Shown here in pieces: positions 25,596-34,425 of a DNA stretch of 64,000 bases. This stretch comes from Marivivens niveibacter (GTDB lineage Bacteria > Pseudomonadota > Alphaproteobacteria > Rhodobacterales > Rhodobacteraceae), in assembly GCF_002150005.2 (NCBI RefSeq), contig NZ_MSPP01000005.1, forward strand, positions 160,543 to 224,542, written 5' to 3'. Below the pieces are notes generated by a model that made no database searches, was not told where the DNA came from, and was given only the letters and a program-made list of their open reading frames with translations. Numbering within the stretch: the first letter of the stretch is position 1; each line of letters opens with the position of its first letter. The position numbers were made by a program, and so were the translations under genes.

Positions 25596-27191
25596 GATAC
25601 CGCCGTCAAATGGACGGAAACTAGCTGCCGATGCGCGGCGCCATCGTTCCAGATACCCGTATCTATCGTCATCTTCGCGCAACAGAAATCCTTCGGGCAT
25701 GTATGGATAGACGTCATCGCCTGTCATCATGTCACGGTCGCTTTCGCGTAGCATCAAGTGGCGTGGCAGAAACTCACCCGGATGGTTTAGCCCCGCAGCG
25801 CCCGTGATATCCGCCAACGCCTTGAGCGTGTTTTTGTGAAAATTGGCGACCCGTTGGGATTTATCGGTAACGTTTAGCGCGCGTTGCCGTGCCGGATCTT
25901 GGGTCGCAACGCCCGTGGGGCAGTGGTTTGTGTGGCAGGCTTGCGCCTGAATGCAGCCGACCGCAAACATAAATCCGCGCGCCGAATTGACCCAATCCGC
26001 GCCCAAGGCAAGCGTCCGCGCGATGTCAAACGACTGCACCAATTTACCGCTGGCGCCCAACCTGATGCGATCGCGCAGCCCAACGCCGCGCAGGGTGTTG
26101 TGGGCAAAGGTCAGACCTTCGACCAGTGGCATCCCCATGTGGTTCGCGAATTCCAACGGGGCTGCGCCCGTACCGCCCTCTTTCCCGTCGATGACGATGA
26201 AATCAGGCGTAATGTCCGTTTCCAGCATGGCCCGCACGATGCACATGAATTCGCGCCGGTGACCAATGCACAGTTTGAACCCAACAGGTTTGCCGCCCGA
26301 CAGATCGCGTAGCTTTTGAATAAACTGCATCATTTCAATCGGCGTGGAAAAGGCCGAATGGCTGGCCGGCGATACGCAATCTTTGTCCATCGGAACGTCT
26401 CGCGCCGCTGCGATTTCAGGCGTGATTTTTGCCGCTGGCAAAACGCCGCCCTGCCCTGGTTTTGCGCCTTGGCTCAGCTTTATTTCGATCATCTTAACTT
26501 GATCAGACGATACGGTTTTCGCGAATTTGTCAGGGTCGAATTGCCCACCATGGGTGCGGCATCCGAAATAGCCTGTGCCGACTTCAAAAATCAGGTCTCC
26601 GCCGCCTTGGATATGGTATTTGGAAATCCCGCCTTCGCCCGTATCATGGGCAAATCCACCCATCCTTGCGCCGTTGTTCAACGCAGAAATAGCATTCGCG
26701 GACAACGCGCCAAAGCTCATCGCGGAAATATTATAAATCGAGGCGTTATAGGGTTTGGCACAATCAGGGCCACCGATCAAGACGCGAAAATCGGGGTTTT
26801 CAATTTTCTTTGGCTGGATCGAATGGGTCATCCATTGATAGCCACTGTCGTAGACACGCATTTTTGTGCCAAACGGGCGCTTGTCTTCGACGTTTTTGGC
26901 GCGTTGATAAACTATGGCGCGGGTGTCGCGGGAAAACGGCACCTCTTCGTCGTCTCCCTCTATCAAATATTGCCGAATTTCGGGGCGGATCAATTCAAAG
27001 AAATACCGCAGATGCCCGATGACCGGATAGTTGCGCAGAACAGCATGGCGGGTTTGGACCATGTCGTAAATGCCCAGCCCGAACAGACCGACACAAACCA
27101 GTGAAACAAAAGCAGAGGCCGCGCCGAATATCGGCCAAATGGTGCAGATAACAGCGATCAATCCGATTGCGGCGATTGGTATAAATCTCAT
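25593..27191 (-). CDS. Membrane-anchored FMN-binding glutamate synthase-like protein
   Basis: 532 residues. Two N-terminal membrane helices (about 1-45) precede a glutamate synthase synthase-domain homologue: ISAMSFGALSANAISALNNGA, DTGEGGISKYH, KLSQGAKPGQGGVLPAAKI, IDGKEGGTGAAPLEF (FMN/2-oxoglutarate site) and the 3Fe-4S motif CIQAQACHTNHCPTGVA. It lacks the glutaminase and GXGXG domains of true GltB. Its physiological reaction is unknown; in context it may handle glutamate/2-oxoglutarate balance for the adjacent aminotransferase. It follows the BKACE gene by five bases, so it shares that operon. Confidence 0.85.
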   Translation of the reverse strand: MRFIPIAAIGLIAVICTIWPIFGAASAFVSLVCVGLFGLGIYDMVQTRHAVLRNYPVIGHLRYFFELIRPEIRQYLIEGDDEEVPFSRDTRAIVYQRAKNVEDKRPFGTKMRVYDSGYQWMTHSIQPKKIENPDFRVLIGGPDCAKPYNASIYNISAMSFGALSANAISALNNGARMGGFAHDTGEGGISKYHIQGGGDLIFEVGTGYFGCRTHGGQFDPDKFAKTVSSDQVKMIEIKLSQGAKPGQGGVLPAAKITPEIAAARDVPMDKDCVSPASHSAFSTPIEMMQFIQKLRDLSGGKPVGFKLCIGHRREFMCIVRAMLETDITPDFIVIDGKEGGTGAAPLEFANHMGMPLVEGLTFAHNTLRGVGLRDRIRLGASGKLVQSFDIARTLALGADWVNSARGFMFAVGCIQAQACHTNHCPTGVATQDPARQRALNVTDKSQRVANFHKNTLKALADITGAAGLNHPGEFLPRHLMLRESDRDMMTGDDVYPYMPEGFLLREDDDRYGYLERWRRASAASFRPFDGGI

Positions 27192-27196
27192 GTCTA

Positions 27197-27964
27197 CTAG
27201 GCCTTAAGTTTGCCGACCAATTCGGCCACACGTTCCGCATTGTCAGCAGCGCAGGTTAAATCGGAATTGATGCGGTTGTTTTCGAACCCAATCCTCATTT
27301 TACCGCCCATCTTTTGCGCCGCGATCAAGCATTCGGTTTCTTTGGGACCAAACGCACAGACGGCCCAATCGACGCCCGGCAACAAAGACAATAGCTGCTG
27401 CGCCGGTTTACCCAATTCATCGGGCGACGATTTTTGCCCCGCGTTATAGCGACCCAAGACAATCAACGCCTGTAGATCTGTCACGGGGATCACTCCGCGC
27501 TCTACCGCCAGCGCCAGATTTTGCACATCTGGTTCGTCGTATAAAATGTGTTGCACGGCAATATTTGCCGATGCGCAGTCGTGGTAGAACGTGCGCAAAT
27601 CTGCATCCATTTCGCCCGCAAACATTTCACGAGGCGCGATCGACACAGCAGCGGGCCGCACGTCATAAACCAATTTGCGCTGTTCAGCGGGGGAGTATCT
27701 GCCGACGGCTTCGGTCGTGATTTGCACGTAGAAATCGGGCAAAACGCGCGAAATTTCGGAAAGCAATTCGCGATACAGCCCTGCGTCCAGAACGTGCTGC
27801 TGGCCTTCGTCGCGGACGTGGGCGTGAATACCATCCGCGCCAGCCGCCGCGCATTTCACCGCGCAATCTACGATCTGAGGGATCGTGACAGGCACCGCTG
27901 CGTGATCTTTGGTCGTCAGGCGCGCGCCGTTGGGCGCAACCATAATTTTAGGTAGTTTGGTCAT
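27197..27964 (-). CDS. BKACE (beta-keto acid cleavage) family enzyme
   Basis: 255 residues, a short member of the DUF849 family, typified by 3-keto-5-aminohexanoate cleavage enzyme. Marks: APNGARLTTKDHAAVP at the N-terminus, the metal-binding HAHVRDE segment (about 48), ITTEAVGRY, and a C-terminal MRIGFENNR. The family condenses a beta-keto acid with acetyl-CoA, giving acetoacetate and a new acyl-CoA or the equivalent. Its start overlaps the aminotransferase stop (ATGA). The exact keto acid cannot be told from sequence. Confidence 0.85.
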   Translation of the reverse strand: MTKLPKIMVAPNGARLTTKDHAAVPVTIPQIVDCAVKCAAAGADGIHAHVRDEGQQHVLDAGLYRELLSEISRVLPDFYVQITTEAVGRYSPAEQRKLVYDVRPAAVSIAPREMFAGEMDADLRTFYHDCASANIAVQHILYDEPDVQNLALAVERGVIPVTDLQALIVLGRYNAGQKSSPDELGKPAQQLLSLLPGVDWAVCAFGPKETECLIAAQKMGGKMRIGFENNRINSDLTCAADNAERVAELVGKLKA

Positions 27965-29286
27965 TGTTTCAGTGCAGTTTTCACAGCCAAAGATAGTTTC
28001 GAAACCAGTTCATCAATTTGTTCGTCCGTGATGATGAACGGCGGCGCCAGCAGCACATGATCGCCCCGCTGCCCGTTGATCGTGCCGCCCATCGGATAGC
28101 AAATCAGCCCAGCATCAAAGGCCGCTGATTTGATTTTTGCGTGGATTTTGGTACCTGTTTCAAATGGCGTTTTGCTATCGCGATCAGCGACCAGTTCGAC
28201 ACCGCGGAACAAACCGCGCCCGCGAATGTCGCCTACATTCGGGTGCTGACCGAATTCGGAAACCAATGCCGATTGCAGCTTTTCGCCCTGAGCGCGAACG
28301 CGCGTCAGTAGGTCATTTTCTTCGATCTCGGACAAAACGGCATTTGCTGCGGTCGCGGCCATAGCGTGGCCCAGATAAGTGTGACCGTGCTGGAAAAATC
28401 CCGTACCTGCGGCGATGGCGTCGTATATTTTTCCCTGCACCATCAACGCGCCAATCGGCTGATAACCTGCGCCTAAACCTTTGGCGATTGTGACCATATC
28501 GGGGGAAATTCCGTCCTCTTCGCAGGCGAACAGATAACCGGTGCGCCCCATGCCGCACATGACTTCGTCCAGGATTAATAGGATCCCATATTGATCGCAG
28601 ATTTCGCGGATGCGTTTTAGGTAACCGGTCACTGCAGGCACTGCGCCTGCGGTCGCGCCCACAACGGGTTCAGCGATGAACGCCATCACGCTGTCAGGGC
28701 CCAGTCTTTCGATTTCAGCCTGCAATTCATTGGCCGCGCGTAGGCCGTATTGTTCGGCCGTTTCGTCATCGCGGCGATCACGATATTCATAGCATGGCGC
28801 GATGTGGGACGTTTCAACCAACATCGGTGCAAACTGCGCACGCCGCCATTCGTTACCACCCGCTGCCAGTGCGCCCAGAGTATTCCCGTGATAGCTCTGC
28901 CGGCGGGCAATCACGCGGTGCCGCTGAGGCTGGCCGACTTCCATGAAATACTGACGGGCGAGTTTGAGCGCGGATTCAACGGCCTCTGACCCGCCAGAAA
29001 CCAGATAGACGCGATCGATACCTTCGGGCGCATAGTACACCAGCCGATCTGCCAGTTGTTCCGCAGGATCAGAGGTAAAGAACCCCGTATGCGCAAAGGC
29101 CAGTTTGTCCATTTGTTCATGCAGCGCCGCCCGCACCCGCGCGTTCGAATGCCCAAGACAGGACACCGCCGCGCCGCCAGATCCATCCAGATACCGTTTG
29201 CCATTGGCATCAATTAGATAACAGCCATCTCCCGCGACCGCTGTAGGCAGCTGGCCGCGTGTGGAGCGCCCGAAAATGTGGCTCAT
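27961..29286 (-). CDS. Class III PLP-dependent aminotransferase
   Basis: 441 residues, fold type I. Marks: GSGGAAVSCLGHSN, SGGSEAVESALKLAR (phosphate cup), SYHGNTLGA, LILDEVMCGMGRTG (Asp holding the pyridine nitrogen) and the Schiff-base lysine in VTIAKGLGAGYQPIGA. Such omega-aminotransferases act on beta- and omega-amino acids with pyruvate or 2-oxoglutarate. Overlap with the BKACE gene suggests the aminotransferase makes the beta-keto acid that BKACE then cleaves (inference). Confidence 0.88.
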   Translation of the reverse strand: MSHIFGRSTRGQLPTAVAGDGCYLIDANGKRYLDGSGGAAVSCLGHSNARVRAALHEQMDKLAFAHTGFFTSDPAEQLADRLVYYAPEGIDRVYLVSGGSEAVESALKLARQYFMEVGQPQRHRVIARRQSYHGNTLGALAAGGNEWRRAQFAPMLVETSHIAPCYEYRDRRDDETAEQYGLRAANELQAEIERLGPDSVMAFIAEPVVGATAGAVPAVTGYLKRIREICDQYGILLILDEVMCGMGRTGYLFACEEDGISPDMVTIAKGLGAGYQPIGALMVQGKIYDAIAAGTGFFQHGHTYLGHAMAATAANAVLSEIEENDLLTRVRAQGEKLQSALVSEFGQHPNVGDIRGRGLFRGVELVADRDSKTPFETGTKIHAKIKSAAFDAGLICYPMGGTINGQRGDHVLLAPPFIITDEQIDELVSKLSLAVKTALKQ

Positions 29287-29289
29287 GTG

Positions 29290-29715
29290 TTAGTTCCTTA
29301 CGACATAGACCGATTGTTTGGCATGACGAACGACCCGCGCGGCATTCGGGCCCAGCAGGTAGTCGGATAAATCAGGGCGGTGGGCCGACATGACGATTAG
29401 ATCAACGTTCAGTTTCTCGGCGGCCCGCAGGATTTCATCGTAAACGGTGCCGTGAACAACATGCGGGCGGACCTCGACGTTATCAGGGACGTGGGTGTTG
29501 ACCCATTCGGTCAGTTTGTCACCGAACGCCTTTAGCATGTCCTTTTCATAGCCCGCGCGGAAAAAGCCCGACACCTGCGCCATCCCGAATTCGGGAATGA
29601 CGGTGATCATGTGCAATACGCCTCCGTCCAGCATGTTGATAGCTTCGCCCAGCGGTTTGATCGCCGTGGTGTCAGCGGTGTTCAGATCAATGGGGATCAG
29701 AATATTCTTTGACAT
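29290..29715 (-). CDS. Universal stress protein (UspA family) of a TRAP locus
   Basis: 141 residues. N-terminal strand NILIPIDLN, DLIVMSAHRPDLSDYLLG and the C-terminal phosphate-binding region GPNAARVVRHAKQSVYVVR are typical of UspA proteins. Ribosome binding site AAGGAG. It sits three bases before the aminotransferase gene and ten after the TRAP permease. In Halomonas the TRAP-linked Usp protein TeaD binds ATP and tunes the ectoine transporter; a similar role here is plausible. Confidence 0.85.
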   Translation of the reverse strand: MSKNILIPIDLNTADTTAIKPLGEAINMLDGGVLHMITVIPEFGMAQVSGFFRAGYEKDMLKAFGDKLTEWVNTHVPDNVEVRPHVVHGTVYDEILRAAEKLNVDLIVMSAHRPDLSDYLLGPNAARVVRHAKQSVYVVRN

Positions 29716-29725
29716 TTGCGGCTCC

Positions 29726-32359
29726 TTAGAACGCGGGTTTGGTTTGACGGCGACGTTGCAGCACGATGACCAGAACCAGCAGCAACAGGGCAGGGATCCA
29801 GAACACCTGTTTTGGCATACGGTCGGCGGGGTGCAGCAGGCTGATCACTTCGACCCGAGGATCGGTGTAAAAATCGAAATCTTGCAATTTCTGCTGATAG
29901 TCGGTGCCGAACATGGGTTCGTCCATGAACAGGCGGTCGTCTTCGGGCAGTAGGAACAGCCCCGCAGCATCGGCGCGGCCCGTTTCGGGATCGCCGTCCT
30001 GAACCGTGTGAACGATGGTTAGCTGTGATGGGCTACCGTCGATAAACGCGGGGCCAGCCACGACGAACCGAATGTTGTCGCCCACTGCCGCATCATCAAA
30101 GGCCTGCGCCAATTGGGTTGGGGGCAGCTCTTCGAAACGGGGTTGGATGCGGTCCAGCCAGAAACCTGGCACAAACAGGGTAAAGGCCACCAGCAACAAC
30201 GCTGCGCTTTCCCATTTTTGGGAGGGAGCCAGGAAATACCCCTGCGTTGCCGCCGCGAACAACAGCATCGCGATGGTCGCAATGACAAAGATCATCAGCG
30301 CCTGCAGGATGCCCGCCGTCGTTCCCAAATCCACGCCATATAGGATCAGCGCGGGGTTATAGATGAACAGGAACGGCAGTGCGACGGTCCGCATCGAATA
30401 GAAAAACGCGGTAAAGCCCGATTTGATCGGATCGCCGCCCGACACCGCCGCCGCGGCAAAACTGGCAAGCCCAACAGGCGGCGTTACGTCTGCCATGATC
30501 CCGAAATAGAACACGAACAGGTGCGCCGCGATCAGAGGAACGATCAATCCTTCTTGGGCGCCCAGTTGAACTACAACGCCAGCCATCAGCGACGACACAA
30601 CGATATAGTTCGCTGTGGTCGGCAGGCCCATGCCCAAGATCAGCGAAAACAGACCAACCAGCAGCAGCATGATCATCAGGTGACCGCCCGATAGCAGTTC
30701 AACCAATCCGGCCAATTCAGTGCCGATAGGTGTTTTGGTCACGGTCGCCACAATGATACCCGCCGCTGCAGTTGCAACGCCGATACCGATCATGTTGCGC
30801 GCGCCTGTGATCATGCCTTCGACCATGTCGTTCAGGCCTTCGCGCGATGCGGCGGCGATGCTTTCGCCGCGGAACATTGCCTTTAGCGGGCGCTGAGTCA
30901 GGATGATGCCCAACATGACCGCCACAGCCCAGAACGCCGATTTGGCAGGCGACTGCATTTCGACCATCAGGAACCAGATCAGCACCAAAATTGGCAGCAG
31001 GTAATGCAAGCCTGTCGGGAACACCTCTTTGACGGTTGGCAGGCTGAATTTGCCAGAGTTTGGATCATCCAGCGTCAGGTCAGGATTGTTCGCCGCCGTG
31101 CGGACCATCAGGACATAGGCCGCGATGATACCCGCCATAATGACCCAGCCCGACAGCGAAGGCGCAACAGCGCGCAGACCGTTGATGCCATAGACCAAAG
31201 CGGTAAATCCGATGCCCGTGACAACAAACCCAACCGCGATTTTCAGGAACATTTTGCCCAAATTCGCCGCTGGACCCAGCGCTGGCATGTCTTTCTTTAG
31301 TGCCTCTAGGTGCACGATGTAAACCAGCGCGATGTAGGAAATCACGGCTGGGATAAAGGCGTGTTTGATCACCTCGACATAGGAAATGCCGACAAATTCA
31401 ACCATCAGGAACGCGGCCGCGCCCATAACGGGTGGCATGATCTGACCGTTGACCGAAGACGCAACCTCGACCGCGCCCGATTTTTCGGAACTAAAGCCGA
31501 CCTTTTTCATCAGCGGAATGGTGAACGTGCCCGTCGTCACAACGTTTGCAATGGACGAACCCGAGATCAGACCAGTCATCGCCGATCCAACGACAGCGGC
31601 CTTTGCCGGACCGCCTCGTAGCGCGCCGAGACCCGCAAAAGCAAGCTGGATGAAATAGTTGCCCGCGCCGGCCTTGTCCAACATCGCGCCGAACAGAACG
31701 AACAGGAAAACAAAGGCAGTCGAAACGCCCAGCGGAATGCCGAACACGCCCGTCGTGTCCAACCATTGCGCGTTTACAATCGCGCGGAAACTCAGGCCGG
31801 AATGTTCAATAATATCAGGGATCAACCAGCCCTGCCCCATATAGGCGTACAGCAGGAAAATCGACCCGACGATCGTCAGCGCAGGCCCCAATGCGCGGCG
31901 CGATGCCTCTAGCAACAACAGGATGCCGACCGAACCGACGATGATCTGCGTATCTGTTGGCAGCCCCGAACGGGCCGTCATCGACAGGTCACGCGAAAAC
32001 AGGAAAACGTAAAACGCACAGCCCGCCCCGACGATGGCCAAAATCCAGTCGGTTATCGGAATGCGGTTACGCGGCGACGATTTCAGCGCAGGATAAGCCA
32101 AAAATGCCAGCAAAATAGCAAAGCCCAAATGAACGGGGCGCGTTTGCGATGAATTTAAAACAGGAACCCACGCGCCGAACCACAATTGCGGCTGCGCGAT
32201 CCACAACTGAAACAGCGACCACGCGAATGCAGCGCCAGAGATGAAAAACGCGACCGCCCGATTGGTTGGATTACGTCCGCCCGTATCCGTGCTGGCCACC
32301 AGATCCTGAAGCTCGTCTTCGGTGAAACTTCGGTCTGTTTTCTGTGTCGTTTCGGTCAT
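29726..32359 (-). CDS. TRAP transporter fused permease (4TM/12TM, TAXI type)
   Basis: 877 residues from ATG 32359 (GGGGGC upstream; the ATG at 32377 lacks a site). About 18 membrane helices: an N-terminal DctQ-like part, then a DctM-like part with GSAMTGLISGSSIANVVTTG and PPVMGAAAFLMVEF, and later GLPTTANYIVVSSLMAGVV with DVTPPVGLASFAAAA. A periplasmic-looking hydrophilic region occupies roughly residues 760-850, followed by one last helix. Fused permeases of this kind work with TAXI binding proteins and drive uptake with an ion gradient. Confidence 0.92.
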   Translation of the reverse strand: MTETTQKTDRSFTEDELQDLVASTDTGGRNPTNRAVAFFISGAAFAWSLFQLWIAQPQLWFGAWVPVLNSSQTRPVHLGFAILLAFLAYPALKSSPRNRIPITDWILAIVGAGCAFYVFLFSRDLSMTARSGLPTDTQIIVGSVGILLLLEASRRALGPALTIVGSIFLLYAYMGQGWLIPDIIEHSGLSFRAIVNAQWLDTTGVFGIPLGVSTAFVFLFVLFGAMLDKAGAGNYFIQLAFAGLGALRGGPAKAAVVGSAMTGLISGSSIANVVTTGTFTIPLMKKVGFSSEKSGAVEVASSVNGQIMPPVMGAAAFLMVEFVGISYVEVIKHAFIPAVISYIALVYIVHLEALKKDMPALGPAANLGKMFLKIAVGFVVTGIGFTALVYGINGLRAVAPSLSGWVIMAGIIAAYVLMVRTAANNPDLTLDDPNSGKFSLPTVKEVFPTGLHYLLPILVLIWFLMVEMQSPAKSAFWAVAVMLGIILTQRPLKAMFRGESIAAASREGLNDMVEGMITGARNMIGIGVATAAAGIIVATVTKTPIGTELAGLVELLSGGHLMIMLLLVGLFSLILGMGLPTTANYIVVSSLMAGVVVQLGAQEGLIVPLIAAHLFVFYFGIMADVTPPVGLASFAAAAVSGGDPIKSGFTAFFYSMRTVALPFLFIYNPALILYGVDLGTTAGILQALMIFVIATIAMLLFAAATQGYFLAPSQKWESAALLLVAFTLFVPGFWLDRIQPRFEELPPTQLAQAFDDAAVGDNIRFVVAGPAFIDGSPSQLTIVHTVQDGDPETGRADAAGLFLLPEDDRLFMDEPMFGTDYQQKLQDFDFYTDPRVEVISLLHPADRMPKQVFWIPALLLLVLVIVLQRRRQTKPAF

Positions 32360-32384
32360 GGTGCCCCCGTTTGGCAAATAAAAT

Positions 32385-32408
32385 GGGCCGCCGCGGAAAC
32401 GGCGGCCC
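32385..32408 (-). other. Intercistronic hairpin between TAXI binding-protein and TRAP permease genes
   Basis: GGGCCGCCG, six-base loop, CGGCGGCCC: a perfect nine-base GC stem 24 bases after the binding-protein stop. Too few T residues follow for full termination; it should stabilise the upstream message. Confidence 0.65.
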
Positions 32409-32432
32409 GTGTTTCAGGCGATCAGCGTGATC

Positions 32433-33392
32433 TTATTCGATCAGGCCTGCTTCGCGGTAGTAACGCTCTGCGCCTGGGTGCAGCGGAGCGGACAGACCGT
32501 CGTTTGCCATTTCAGCTGGGTCCAGATTTGCGAACGCTGGGTGCAGCGAACGGAAACCGTCGATGTCTTCGAACACAGCTTTGACCAGTTGATACACGGT
32601 TTCGTCCGATACCGAAGCCGAGGTGACCAGCGTTGCGCCAACACCGAAAGTTGCGGTGTCTGCGTCGTTGCCGCGGTACATGCCGCCCGGAATGGTCGCG
32701 GTGCGGTAGTATGGGTTTGCTTCGACCAGAGCGTCGATCGCGTCGCCCGATACGTTCACCAGAACGGCGTCACATGCGGTGGTTGCTTCTTGGATCGAAC
32801 CCGATGGGTGGCCAACAGTGTAAACCATTGCATCGATGTTGTTGTCACACAGCGCCTGCGACTGTTCTGCCGCTTGCAATTCGGACGCTAGCGCAAAGGT
32901 GCTCATGTCCCAACCCAGTTCTGCCATCACGACTTCCATCGTGTCGCGTTGACCAGAGCCAGGGTTGCCGACGTTTACGCGTTTTCCTGCCAGATCTTCA
33001 AAGTTGACGATGCCCGCATCAGCTCGTGCAACAACGGTGAATGGCTCTGGGTGGATCGAAAATACCGAACGCAGATCAGGGTTTGGACCCGCATCTGCCA
33101 ACGAACCTTCGCCGTGAACAGCTTTGTACTGAACGTCGGACTGTGCAACGCCAAATTCCAGTTCGCCCGAACGCACTGCGTTTACGTTGTAAACCGAACC
33201 ACCAGTGGATTCGACTGCGCAGCGGATGCCGTGTTCCGAACGGGTTTTCGCCATCATACGGCAGATTGCGCCGCCAGTTGGGTAATACACGCCGGTCACG
33301 CCGCCGGTACCGATCGAAATGAATTCTTGCGCCATTGCCGGAGCGCCTGCGACAGCCAAAGCGGCCGCTGCTGCAAAGTTAGCGAATTTCAT
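32433..33392 (-). CDS. TAXI-family TRAP transporter solute-binding protein
   Basis: 319 residues from ATG 33392 (AGAGAGGAAAATCC upstream). Signal peptide MKFANFAAAAALAVAGAPAMA, then the TAXI start FISIGTGGVTGVYYPTGGAICRM, NVGNPGSGQRDTMEVVM and the TIPGGMYRGND strand. It catches an unknown substrate in the periplasm for the fused permease; neighbouring aminotransferase and BKACE genes point to an amino-group-bearing carboxylate. Confidence 0.92.
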   Translation of the reverse strand: MKFANFAAAAALAVAGAPAMAQEFISIGTGGVTGVYYPTGGAICRMMAKTRSEHGIRCAVESTGGSVYNVNAVRSGELEFGVAQSDVQYKAVHGEGSLADAGPNPDLRSVFSIHPEPFTVVARADAGIVNFEDLAGKRVNVGNPGSGQRDTMEVVMAELGWDMSTFALASELQAAEQSQALCDNNIDAMVYTVGHPSGSIQEATTACDAVLVNVSGDAIDALVEANPYYRTATIPGGMYRGNDADTATFGVGATLVTSASVSDETVYQLVKAVFEDIDGFRSLHPAFANLDPAEMANDGLSAPLHPGAERYYREAGLIE

Positions 33393-33448
33393 GGATTTTC
33401 CTCTCTGTTTCACCCAATGGGCGATAATGCGATTGTGATATTCCTATT

Positions 33449-33484
33449 CCAAAAATAATGCAAATGTATTATTTGAATTTTTGG
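33449..33484. promoter_or_regulatory. AT-rich dyad in the divergent RpiR/TAXI promoter region
   Basis: AATAAT and ATTATT (33454-33473) sit inside a wider pair CCAAAAA and TTTTTGG. It is 57 bases upstream of the TAXI gene start and 48 bases before the RpiR start, a natural operator position. Confidence 0.4.
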
Positions 33485-33531
33485 TAAAGCTCACTTAGAC
33501 CCCAATAACACGCTGTCAATCGAGGTAAAGG

Positions 33532-34386
33532 ATGGAAAATTCAAAACTAATTCGGTCCGCCTTGATCCGTGTTGTACAAACGGGAACGCCTGCTTTGTCC
33601 AACTTTGCGGCGTGGATGCTGGATCACCTACCCGAGGTCGCGTTTTCGTCGATTCGTGGGTTGGCAACCTCTGCGGGTGTAAATGCGAACACCGTCACAC
33701 GACTGGCGTCTGAGCTGGGCTATGACGGCTATGACGCGTTTCGGCAGGACGTGCAGGCCCTGATGAAATCGCCCCAAAACTATGGCGACCGCGCCCGCGC
33801 CCTGCACAACAAATCTGGCGACGATATCTGGAGCGAAACCCTGCAAGCGAACTGGATGAACATGCAAACGCTGTTCAGCCCAGAGGCGCAGGCGACGCTG
33901 GAATCTTGCATCGATCCGCTGCTGTCCGCGCGTCGCGTATATACTCTGGGCGTGCGCAGTTGTTTCAGTGTCGCGCATTATTTCAGTTATGCGGGGTCTA
34001 TGGCGTTCGATAATTTCGAACAGGTCCCCAGCATGCCGGGGGCAATTCTGGACCAGATGGCGACTTGTAATGCCAACGATATTGTCGTCGCCGTGTCCTA
34101 TGAACATTATTCATCCGAGGTCGTCCGCGCCGTCCAAATCGCCCGCGAAAACGGCGCGCGCATTTTGGCGCTGACTGACAGCTATCAGTCGCCCATTTCC
34201 AAAGACGCGTGGAAAACCATTCGGTTGCCGATGATCGGGCCGCAGTTGATGCCGTCACTCACCACCGCCTTTATCACGGCTGAACTGTTGTTGACCGTCA
34301 TGATCGCGCGTTCGCCTGAGTCGTCGGCCAAGGTCGAAAATTTCGAAAACATGATCACCAGCCACGGCGGCTACGTTCAAATATAA
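33532..34386 (+). CDS. MurR/RpiR-family transcriptional regulator
   Basis: 284 residues. N-terminal HTH_6 domain (about 1-80; SSIRGLATSAGVNANTVTRLASELGYDGYDAFR) and a C-terminal SIS domain (about 125-265; VYTLGVRSCFSVAHYFSYA, DIVVAVSYEHYSSEVVRAV). SIS domains bind sugar phosphates, but RpiR proteins next to TAXI/amino-acid loci may sense other phosphorylated or acidic metabolites. It is divergent from the TAXI operon and probably controls it. AGGTAAAGG precedes the ATG. Confidence 0.88.
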   Translation: MENSKLIRSALIRVVQTGTPALSNFAAWMLDHLPEVAFSSIRGLATSAGVNANTVTRLASELGYDGYDAFRQDVQALMKSPQNYGDRARALHNKSGDDIWSETLQANWMNMQTLFSPEAQATLESCIDPLLSARRVYTLGVRSCFSVAHYFSYAGSMAFDNFEQVPSMPGAILDQMATCNANDIVVAVSYEHYSSEVVRAVQIARENGARILALTDSYQSPISKDAWKTIRLPMIGPQLMPSLTTAFITAELLLTVMIARSPESSAKVENFENMITSHGGYVQI

Positions 34387-34425
34387 CGGCTTGCGCCTGC
34401 GCTGCGGCTTTGGCCATATTTGCCT

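Noticed and set aside
26316..27104. Antisense open frame (262 codons) opposite the glutamate-synthase-like gene
   Set aside because: Shadow of a strongly supported gene with family motifs on the other strand.
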